Shown here: positions 42,601-54,600 of the stretch, piece after piece
Position numbering within the stretch: the first letter of the stretch is position 1
How the letters are laid out: every line of letters starts with the position of its first letter
NCBI RefSeq assembly: GCF_016801865.2
Contig: NC_068938.1
Span: 112,308,615-112,372,614, forward strand
Length of the DNA: 64,000 bases
Direction: 5' to 3'
DNA from: Culex pipiens pallens
Taxonomy: Eukaryota > Arthropoda > Insecta > Diptera > Culicidae
The notes under the pieces: model-generated
Database searches by the model: none
What the model saw: only the letters and a program-made list of their open reading frames with translations
What the model was told of the DNA's origin: nothing
Translations under genes and position numbers: made by a program

Positions 42601-45600
42601 ATGTAATTATTATAAGAAAGTTCAAAAATTACCTTTTGATCAGTATCAGCTGAGATACAAACTATTTTGTAAAATATAATAGCGACTATCTCGAAAATTC
42701 CAAGGTTATTTAATTTTGTCAAATTTTAGACAAACCATTTTTTTATTTTCAAGTCCCGAAAAAACACACCGTGAACCCTTTTTAAAAACTATTGGAATAA
42801 GTGATGTTTTGACGCACAGTTTAACAAAGCTTTTATGCAACCCATTTTCATTCAAATGTAAGACAGGGGCCATCCATAAACTTACTAACATGAGTTAACC
42901 ATTACACACATCAAAAGGAAATTAAATGTTAACACTGAGAAGAGTTTCAATTCAACGAATTTTAAATAAAGGAAATTTTCTGGAGTTTATTTTGAAATCA
43001 TTGTTTTCAAAAAGAGAATAAGAAGAAATTGAAAATTCAAATTAATTGCATTAATTTCTTCCATATGATTTCAATTGCATTTAAAGCTAGATTTACTTTC
43101 TATTATATTCTGACGATCTGATATCCAATCCTGCATCGACCGACATGTCAGTGCTTACACATAAAGCTTCACAACTAAATGCGTAAATTGTGCAAACGTT
43201 GTTCTATCCACATACAACAATAGATGAACCTAAAATGTAATGTCGGACACAAACAAACAGACGCAAACTCACCGATGGATTATGCAACGACGTGTTCAGC
43301 ATAATGATGGCAAAGCTCAGCACGTAGCAGGTGTCGGTGTTGGTGAAAATGTCCGGATTCAGCTGGCAGTACCGCTGGGCAAAGCATTCCATCATCCGGT
43401 CAATCTTCTGCGCCTCTCCCGGCAGCCGGAACGACCACAGGAATTGTCTAAAAAAATAGGTGGGAAGAGCGTTAGTGCGTTAGTGAAATTAATTCTACTG
43501 ATTTCAGTAAAGTACTCACCTCAACGCTTGCACGAGAATCAAATTGCTGAAATCGTGCAGGTCCACAAACGCCTTCAGCACCTGCTCGTTGAAGTCGTTC
43601 TTTTCGCCGAGATAATCGCCTGAAATGAGCAGTAAAACAAACAGACGAAAAATGAGCAGGGAGAAGTGATTAACGCCACGCTCATAAAGCATAATTGATT
43701 CAACATTCGCACATCTTTCCACGTGGCGGCAATTTATGAAAATTACAACTCCACAAACGTCGTCTCCGCATGAAAAACGGTTATTTGCCCCCAAACGTGT
43801 CACTACGGAAAGGGGGATGAAATATAAGCCGAACCCGTGCTCACGTGTGCCACGAGATGAATTTATCCACACAATGCACTCTCAACCCCGGGTAACGTTT
43901 GCTGTGCCCACGTGGGAAGGGGTTGATAGTCGAACAAACCGCAAACAAATTGAAACGCATACAGATGAAATAATTTTAAAAATTTTAATTACTTTTTATC
44001 AACCGGTGGTATTAATTATTTTTGTTTATTGTGACGCCTCAAACAGGGCAATGTGAACGCACAAACACGTAAAAACAACACATCAGTTCAAATGCAAGGT
44101 TTTCCCTTGAGGGAGCAGAGGAAATTGTGGGTTTTACTGTGTTGTGTGTTGCATCGCGGTTATTATTAATTACCCGTTCCACAGAACGAGTCCACTGACT
44201 GTATTGAAAACGGTTTATCATTTTGATGGTGTGACTACCGACAGCGTTTGTGCCGAATGCGTTTGTGAATAAACGACTGGTTCTAGTTGGTTTGTTAATG
44301 TATACATTGCACTGAAATAGAATCAGTTTTGGGGTAATGTCAAGTGTAGTTCCCTAATATTCTTTTCATCACAGATTAAAAAAGGTGTCGCCCCCTGAAA
44401 CTTCACCCCTTTTAGGGTCTGCATCGTGTTGTTGTTTGAAAATGCTCAAACTCAACCCAGCCCAACGAATCATCTCTTCGGTAAATATAACGCATTAGGC
44501 CTGTCCGATTTGGCGTTTGTGTTTTTTTGTTGCATTTGCATGCAACGGTACAAGAAGAATGTCAGACGTACTCTAACCTAACGCTTTTTTAAAGATCGTT
44601 TTTAAAGATTGGCATTTCAAGACTTTTTTTTATCAAGAACAGCAAAACATTGTTTTCAAATTGCCAAATTCCAATTTTTTCAGCTGTAGTGCCAAATTTG
44701 TGGATTTAATTGGTCAATGTTTTTCTTCAAAATTATTATATTAAACATAAATGATCATAAAAAAAAAAGTTTCAATCAAACAAGTGGCAAGAAAAATATT
44801 GACCTAAATTGAAATTTTCATTGAAATATCTTGCAGAATCGATTGTAAACTACCGTGAACCGGGTGACATTGATAGGATTTAATTTTTTTGTGGGATATT
44901 TTCCAACTGTCAAGGTTATTCTCAAGATTACTATGTCCCACCCGTGTGGATCAATCGGACCGCACACTGGACTCACAATCCAGAGGTTGCTGGTTCGAAT
45001 CCCGCGGCGGGCGCTCTAAAAATTCTAAGTGTAAATATGGGAATCCGGCGCCGTCGCTTCGTGCCGTACTCAAACACGTAGGAGCCCAGGTCGGCGAAGT
45101 CCTTGTAGCTAAAAGGAAGAAACTAGTGGTTGGTAGTAGCAATAGTTGCCGACACCTATAAAGCCAACTTCGTTTTTATTATTTTAAAACAAGTACTAGG
45201 GTAGGCCACAAAAGGACCATGCACTATTTTTGAAAAAAAAAAAAATCAAAAGTGCTTAAAAAAATAGTTGCGTTGAAAATTCTTATTTTGAACTAATAGT
45301 TTTTTTTCGTTAAAATCAGATCTGAAGTGTTGAAATTTTAATTTTAGGTCAAATTTACATTTGCTTAGGTTATATAGTTTCTATGAAAAAAATCAAATTT
45401 ATTCTTAGTTAACTAAATTTATATGCTTTTTAACAAAATAAACAAAAAATTTAGGCAACTTTTTTTAAAAAGTCACAACTAAAATTTGTTAAAACTAGTT
45501 TTGTTTATAGAATTATCGATTCATATTGCATTTTATACTGAATTTGAAGCACGAATCAAAAGTTTTCACATTTTATGTCATTTTTTCTACTGAAAATGCC

Positions 45601-48600
45601 TATAAATTTGAAGATTTTTCTTAATTATACTTCTAAAACACATAATAAAGTAAACTCTCTCGTTGTCGATATTGAAGGGACCGTCGAGAGCGGGAGTTAT
45701 CAAATTATAGAACGAAAAATCAAAGCAATCCATTTGAAGAGACTGAAGATATCGACATTACAAAATGGTGGGATGTTTGGGTGAGACTTAGACAGCATCA
45801 ATTTTCCTGTTTTTAAACCTTTGATGGCAATAAAGGGAATTTTCTCAGCTTTTCAAAAATATTTTTCAAAAATGGGCTTTATTTTTTTTTTAAAATGAAG
45901 AACTGATTTAACTATTTAAAAAAAAGTTTCCTAAAAATTGCTTTCAACTTGAATTCACTTCAATTTCACTGAAGTACATTTTGATTGCAAATTCGATTTT
46001 ACATCGAAAAATGAAGTTGAAATATTTTTGCAGCCAATATTTAAAATTTTTTTTTGAAAAAAATCAGTATTGATTCAAAAAAGCATAACTCCGTCAAAGA
46101 TTTTTTCCCGTTCTGTAAGTTTCTGAAAAATTGGCCTTTGATGTCCCCTAAAACTTATCCGAAATTTAAAAAAAAACTAGTGTTTTTTTTGCAAATGAAG
46201 TTTTAGTGACAAAAAGTGAAATTAAAAATCACCAAACAAAAAAATTTACCATGTATAATTTTTTTCAGTGTAGTCCTTATCCATACCTACAAGTTTGCCA
46301 CAGTTTCTGAAAAATTGGCCTTTGATGTCCCCTAAAACTTATCCGAAATTAAAAAAAAAACTAGTGTTTTTTTTTGCAAATGAAGTTTTAGTGACAAAAA
46401 GTGAAATTAAAAATCACCAAACAAAAAAATTTACCATGTATCATTTTTTTTAGTGTAGTCCTTATCCATACCTACAAGTTTGCCACAGACACCAAATCGA
46501 TCAAAAAACTAACTTAATCCACCTAAGTGGTTGGTGCCTTCCTCACTCTTTAACACTGGAACGCCCAACGCATGTCCAACTTACACGGACGCCCAAGCCT
46601 CCCAAAAAAGTTGGAACGGTAACTTCAACACGCCCGTTCTCGGGCATAACTCAACCAATCGGGACGATTCTTGTTCCCAGTGATTTGTAAGAATGTCTAG
46701 ATGATCCTAAAATTTTGCAGAACTTGATTTGAACAAATCTGTAATTTCTGCGACCGAAAACATCGTTCCAACTTTTTTTAAACGACTGCCTCCGCGGAAT
46801 TTTCGGCGAATTTTTTTTTACACGCGAAAAAAAAGTTGGAACGATGTTTTTGATCGCAAAAATTACAGATTTGATCAAATTAAGTTCTGCAAAGGTCTAG
46901 AATCATCTAGACATCCTAACAAATCACTGGAAAGAAGAATCATCTTGATTGGTTGAGTTATGCCCGAGAACCATTGAGTTGAAGTTACCGTTCCAACTTC
47001 ATTCGATTACCTAACCAACGCTGGGTTGTGTGTTGAATCCGGATATAGTTTTAATACATTTAAGTGAGATCCGGCCACAATAAAGTACAAAAATATTACT
47101 TAAGTGGTCATAACTCGAGACAGGGTTGCCAGATCTTCAATGTTTTGGACTCGTGAGAAAGGTCTTGCGATTACCTTACAAACGGTGTATAACATGACGA
47201 TATTTGAATCGATTTCCGGTCACTTATCTAACATCCGGATAAATACAAAAACACATTTTTATACATAACTTTTGAGCTACATAAAAATTAATAGGTACGT
47301 ATGGGACCTTAAACCAAATCGAATGCAATTGGTTTGACCGAAATCGGTTCAGCCAGTGCTGAGAAAACTTAGTGAGAATTTTGGTCACACACATACACAC
47401 ATACAGACATTTGTTCAGTTTTCGATTCTAAGTCGATAGGTGTACATGAAGGTGGGTCTACGAGCTTTTTATGAAAAGTTCATTTTTAGAGCAGGATTAC
47501 CTCAGTGAGGAAGCAAAATCCTTCAAAAGATAGAGATTTTTGAGACTAGAGAATTATATGGACAAACTAATGATGCAAAATGGTTTCTTTGGGCATACCG
47601 AAGGCACCAAAAAAGTTACAGCCGGATTAAAAAATACAAAAGAGCAGTTCTCTAGGATTTCGGTCATTCGATTTTTTTTTGTATTTTTTAATCCGACTGA
47701 AACTTTTTTGGTGCCTTCGGTATGCTCAAAGAAGCCATTTTGCATCATTAGTATGTCCATATAATTTTCCATACAAATTTGGCAGCTGTTTTTTTTTTTC
47801 AAAAAATCGAAATTAGGGTCGCAAAAAAATTTCAACTTCATTTTTCAATGTAAAATCAAATTTTCAATCAGAAAGTACTTTATTGAAATTTTGATAAAAT
47901 GCACCGTTTTCATGTTAAATCCATATTTAGGTAACTTTTTTGAACATAGTCAAAGTTTTTCATTTTTTTAAAATAGTGCAATAGTGGAGTCGGAGTCGGA
48001 GTCGGAGCCGAAGATTTCTGATTACCCGGAGTCGGAGTCGGAGCCGGAGTTATCTTAAATTTAACAAAAAAATATGTTTTTTTTTATTGTTCAGTATTTC
48101 CTATAGAACAGCTTAATTTACAAAACATCTTATATTTTTAATTGATTTATCAGATGACATTATGTTTTTGAAACTTTTTATTGTGATTGAAAAGCTCTAA
48201 TTGTGTTATTACACTATAATCACTAAATAGGTTTTCCAAGTTTGTAGTATCATAATTTAAAAAAAATATTAAAAAATATTGGTTATGTTGTCAGTTTTTG
48301 AATGCTTCCTTTTGCCTATATTTATGTGCCTTTTCAATTCAAATTTGACAAAATTTCATCCAGTTATTTCTGAAAAAGTACACTCACAGTCATCTTTTAC
48401 CCCGATAGCATGTGTCTTGGAAGTTTTAAGTTAAATCATTTTTTAGGAAAAAATTACGAGGTACATAAAAAGATTAAAAATAGTAATCACTGTTTTTGCA
48501 AATCGAAAAAAGTCACTGACAGTTTAACTTTTGTAACAAATAATCAACGATAATAATAATCTCTTACTTGGAACTCAACATGCACATTTTGTTTATAACT

Positions 48601-51600
48601 GAGTACAAGAAAATCAAAGTGTTGCATTTAAAATAATTGAAAGTAACAAAAAATATCAAAACAAGTTGCAACAAATTTTGAAATAATCATTGATTGTTGA
48701 TGTTGATGTTGATTTTAGGTAAACTATTTTGATATCGTTGCAAATTATCGTTGAACAAATCTCAAGAATTCAGTGCAAAAATGAACTAATAAAAATGTGT
48801 AGAACAAATTATAGGTTTTTAATTTATTTTTCAAATATTATAAAAAAAACAAAATCAAAATAATATCAACTGGTACGAATTTTCTCATATTGTTTGTCAC
48901 ACGCCAATATGACGGAAGGTGATAATCATTGCATATCAATGTACCTGAAAAAATGAAATATTTGTGACCTAGAAAATATTTTACTTGAGGATATTTGTTT
49001 TTTATTATATTTTATGTTTTTTCATATATTTTGATGGAGGCGCAAGATCATTCATAAAGCTTCGTTTTAGGTGAAGATTCACGAAGTATCGTGCGCTTCC
49101 TTTTTAAAGTATATAAAATTTTAAAATTAAAATAAATTAAAAATTTCCAGGGTAAAATATTTTCCATGTCACAGATATTTGAAAAGGACATCTTAAGCGT
49201 CCTTTCCACGAAGAAATTGTTTAGATACATTGATTTGCAATAATAATCTCCTTCAGCCATGGCATGATGTCCATGTACGTCTTAAAAAAAACAAAAAAAA
49301 AATGTTTCGTTTAAAATTGACATTTTAAAACAACGTGCCTGTCACTGTGCTTCTTAAAAATGTCAGCCTGAAAGTGAGCAAATTGAATTTCAATTAGCTT
49401 TGAATTTTTTTTTACAAATTTGAGATTAAGCAAATAAATCCAAATTTACTTACAAAACTGTTCTTCTCAAAATGCCTCTAAAACTGAAGATATTTTTTGA
49501 TTTCTGTTTCCATAACGTATAAAACTTGTAACCTAGAAACTTATTTTCTGTTTATTTACTTTACTTCACTTTTACTTAACTTATTTTTCTTGAGAAAAAC
49601 ATGACACTTAGAGAGTATTTAAATAATCCTATTTATCAATGTTTTAAAAATAATTAACTAATAATAGTTAACTAACTTTTGAAACATTTAAAAATATGTG
49701 GAGTTGGAGTCGGAGTCGGAGCCAACCATTTGTTGAAAGCTGGAGTCGGAGTCGGAGTCGGAGTCGGCTAGAGTTGGTAGGCCGGAGTCGGAGTCGGAGT
49801 CGGAGCCAACCATTTGTTGAAAGCCGGAGCCGGAGTCGGAGTCGGCTAATCTGAGAAAGCCGGAGTCGGAGTCGGAGTCGGAGTCGTTTGAAATATGACC
49901 CGACTCCGCAGCCCTGGTTGATACGACCTTTAGTTGCTGAGATATTGCAATGCAAAGGTTTAAAAACAGGAAAATTGATGTTTTCTAAGTCTCAACAAAA
50001 CAGCCCACCATTTTTCAATGTCTATATCTCAGCAACTAATGGTCCGATTTTCAATGTTAAAGCATGAAACATTTGTGAAATTTTCCGATCTTTTCGAAAA
50101 CAATATTTTCAAAATTTTCAAATCAAGACTAACATTTCAAAAGGGCCAAACATTCAATATTACGCCCATTTGAAATGTTAGTCTTGATTTGAAAATTTTG
50201 AAAATATTGTTTTCGAAAAGATCGGAAAATTTCACAAATGTTTCATATTTTAACATTGAAAATCGGACCATTAGTTGCTGAGATATATACATTGAAAAAT
50301 GGTGGGCTGTTTGGTTGAGACTTAGAAAACATCAATTTTCCTGTTTTTAAACCTTTGCGTTGCAATATCTCAGCAACTAAAGGTCGTATCAACAAAGTCC
50401 GAAGAAGCAAAATATAGAGAAATTTTCTCAGCTTTTCAAAAAAAAATTTTCAAAAGTGGGCAAACATGTGCACTATTTAAAAAAAAATGAAAAACCTTGA
50501 CTATTTTCAAAAAAGTCACCTAAATATGGCTTTAACTTAAAAACGGTGCACTTTATCAAAATTTCACTAAAGTACTTTTGATTGCAAATTTGATTTTACA
50601 TCGAAAAATGAAGTTGAAAATTTTTTGCGACCAAAATTATGATTTTTAGAAAAAAATACTATTGATTAAAAAAATCATAACTCGGTCAATGATTTTTTGC
50701 ACATTCTGTAAATTTCTGAAAAGTTGGCATTTTATATCCTCTAAAACATAACAAAATAAAAATGTTTTTTTTGCAAATCAAGTTTTAGTAATAAAAAGTA
50801 AAATAAAAAAATCACCAATTTTTTTTACCGTGTATCATTTTTTCCAGTGTAGTCCGTATTCATACCTACAACTTTGCCGAAGATACCAAATCGATTAAAA
50901 AATTCCTTCAAAAATACAGATTTTTGAATTTTCATACATCATTTTGTATGGACAGCTGCCAAATTTGTATGGAAAATTATATGGACAAACTAATGATGCA
51001 AAATGGCTTCTTTGGGCATACCAAAGGCACCACAAAAGTTTCAGTCGGATTAAAAAATACAAAAATTATAATTGAAGAAAAAAGACCGATTCCGTAGAGA
51101 ATTGCTCAAAAATTAAAATCAAAGAAAAAAGGCCGATTCCGTAGAGAACTGCTCATTAGTTTGACTTAGATTATACGATACAATAAATTCATCAAAGAAA
51201 AGTAGGGTAAAAAATGTGGGGATACATCAAATAAACTTACCAATTGCTGTTTTGTTGAGTCCTTCTCCTTTGTATAAAAATTGAGCTACGTCGTGTGGGT
51301 CCATCTTGAGAAGCTGATTCTCGTACAAAAATTCAATGCCTGAAACAAGAAAAAAAAATCAACGGTATCAGTAAAACTGACAAAGCTATTGCCTGCAGAA
51401 GGTAAAGGTAAACTTAAATAGCTTTATGTTCGTATAATTAATGCTCCCTGCACTAGAACAAGGGACAGTGTTTACCATGTGAGAAGAGCTTGCAATGCCC
51501 CTTTATGTGCACATAACAAACTTCACCTTCATCGTCGACCAGCAACACTGCCCTCCAGATATGTGCGCCATCATATGCGACAAAATCCTGTTCGATGCAA

Positions 51601-54600
51601 CAAGGATCAACGTCATTCTCCATCCCACCCTCAATTGCACTTTTCCACCCAAGGTTAACTCTGGTGTGAACCAAAAGGTTGAACAGAGTGAAAAAAAAAT
51701 ACCTTCCAGCTTGCTAGACAAACAAGCTCTCTTTGGTGACAAACGAGAACATTTGTGTTCAATGAATCGCTCGTTTGGGAATTGGCGGTTGTACCTTCCG
51801 GAGTGGACTCTTTTAGAATAGTCCCTCTGGTGTAAACTAGAACTTTGTCCTGCTGGTTTTGCTTCATAATTTGATAGTGACTAATAAATCATTATTTGCG
51901 TAAAAGAATGTTTAAAAAGTCGTTCTTTATTTTAATAATATTTAGTTATCTTTTTTAATAAAATGCTTAGTCATGCCAACAATTTCAACGAGGTTAATTC
52001 AATTGTATCGATCGTGTGGCTTTAATCAACCAGAAGTTTTTTTTTTTCCCGTCCGGCTGGTGGTCGACACAGTTCCGGCGGTGTTCATCGATGATCAAAT
52101 TGTTTCTGCTCGATAGATAGAAGCCAGGCGTTGCCTTGTCGTTGTCGGTCGTGGGTCGTCGCAGTTCCGAGCCATTAAGTTTTCGGTTCGAGTGGATGAG
52201 GAACAATTAAAACAACTCACCCACTAAATATACTGACGAGTCGGCTGTTGATGATGAGTTACAATGCATTCTCGATACTAGAGCAGTCGACGATGCGAGG
52301 GTGGTGGTCGTGGCGAAGCGAATTGCGTGACAGATATTTAATTTCTTGTTTTTTTTTAAATTAATTTTTGCACTCGAGCAAACTGCATTGAGAACAATGA
52401 ACAAGGCACCCAGATGGCACAATTTCTGAAGGAAGCAAGATAAAGAAAAAGACGAAAACAGAACTGAGCCTCCACGATGCAAGTGGGAAATGCACACATC
52501 TGCATTGTCATTGCATTTTATCAAAAGCACTTTAAATTACGAAAGGAAGTGGAACTCCACCAGCTAAGTGCCACCGCCGCATGGAAACATTTATATCTTA
52601 ACTTTTTTTCACTCCGTCATCATTAGTGGAGTCATTTGCATTAGCGATAACCCTTCAGTTTTATTGCTTTGTTTATTAATATTGCTCATTACGTTACACA
52701 AACAAAAACTAACATGAATTTCAATGTGCATTTGTTTCAATTGTTTTGTGTTTGTGAAGTCACAAATGCGCATTTTTTACATATTTTTTGAATAACGAAG
52801 CAGTTTGAAAAACAATCAAAAGAAAATTTTCAATTTTCTAGACGACGACTGAAAATTGCTCGACAACTATTGGTCCTTTTATTAGTGTAAAAAATGAAAA
52901 CTTTATGTTATTTTCAAATTTTCGAATAAATGTATTTTCAAATCTGCAAAATCAAATATAACATTTCAAGAAGGTCTACATTTGATATGCTAAGTTTTAT
53001 TTTAATACTTTGCAAATACTTTTATCCGAAAGATTGGAAAGTTTTACAATGATTTATTTTTTTAACATTGAAAACTTTTCTCAAATTTCATTCATTGCAA
53101 TGTCTTTTTCTTTCAAATTAAAAATCCGATTTTCAAAGTGAAAAATATAAATTGTAGAGAGCTTTCTCGGCTTCTTGAAAAAAATATTTTCAGGAACTTT
53201 TACAAAAAATTACATTCTTCGAAAAAATACGATAATTTGTGAAAATTTTAGTATTTCCAAAAAAAAACTCTTATAAAGTGAAAAAACATAAAATATTTCG
53301 CATCGTTTGATACCCAATTAGAGTATTTGAAAATTTGAGTATTTTCAAAAAAATACGGTTATTTGAGAAAATTTTAGTATTTTCAAAAAAAACTCTAATA
53401 AAGTGAAAAGCATACAAAATTTTGCTTTGGGTATCAAACCCATATTGCATATTTTTTTTGAAAAATTCTACTTTTCAGCATCCGTTTCAGTGCTGAAAAG
53501 AAGGACTTTTTAATATTTATTTCCGATCTTTTGATACCCAAACATCTAGGGTTTCTATAAAACTCACGTTTTTAAATACCTGGGCAAAAACTCAGTTTGA
53601 TCCACGAGAACAAAAATTACGAAATTCCATACATTTTTGGCAGGTTGCTCAAACGAAACCATAAGAACGTTTTGCCTAGGTATTTAAAAACGTGGGTTTT
53701 ATAGAAAACCTAGATGTATGGGTATCAAAAGATCGGAAATTTTATGCCCTTTCCGATGCCACATAGGTTGACTTGTAAATCGTGGACCGGTTCGGATGCC
53801 GGCGGATTTTCCGACGACGTAATTTCGGGTTGGTACGAAATTCCAACGAAAAATCTATTCTAGCGATACAAAGACCTGCAAAACGGTGTTATACCCACTC
53901 CAAAATGTTTGTTTAGCAATTCTATGGTAATATATTGACATTTAGTTCAATTAAAAGCTTAAAAAAATAATTTTAGATAAGTTAATATCGAATTTTCAGA
54001 GTTATATAAACTTTTATACTAAGTAGTTAGTAAACTTTATATTCAATCCAAATTATCTTTTTAATCAGTCAAGGATGCCTATTTGGAGTTGGAAGACTGG
54101 ATTTATGGTGATTTGTTAACAAATAACATTATTTATGTTAATTTTTCGAAAGGTGTACAAACTTTTTTTTGCACCTTTTTTGATTTTTGTAATAGTATTT
54201 GAGCAGTTCTCTACGGAATCGGTCTTTTTTCTTTAATTTTAATTTTTGTATTTTTTAATCCGGCTGAAACTTTTTTGGTGCCTTCGGTATGCCCAAAGAA
54301 GCCATTTTGCATTATTAGTTTGTCCATATAATTTTCCATACAAATTTGGCAGCTGTTCATACAAAAATGATATGTGAAAATTCAAAAATCTATATCTTTT
54401 GAAGGAATTTTTTGATCGAGTTGGTGTCTACGACAAAGTTGTAGGTATGGATATGGACTACACTGAAAAAAAATGCTACACGGTAAAAACAATTTTGGTG
54501 ATTTTTTATTTAACTTTTTGTCACTAAAACTTGATTTGCAAAAAAACACTATTTTTATTTTTTGATATGTTTTAGAGGACATAAAATGCCAACTTTTCAG

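Noticed and set aside
44936..45010. Possible functional tRNA-Val gene
   Set aside because: The tRNA-like part is followed by a SINE body and its stems are imperfect; no poly-T terminator follows the 3' end.
49668..49955. Arg-Leu repeat protein
   Set aside because: Read-through of the GGAGTC hexamer array.
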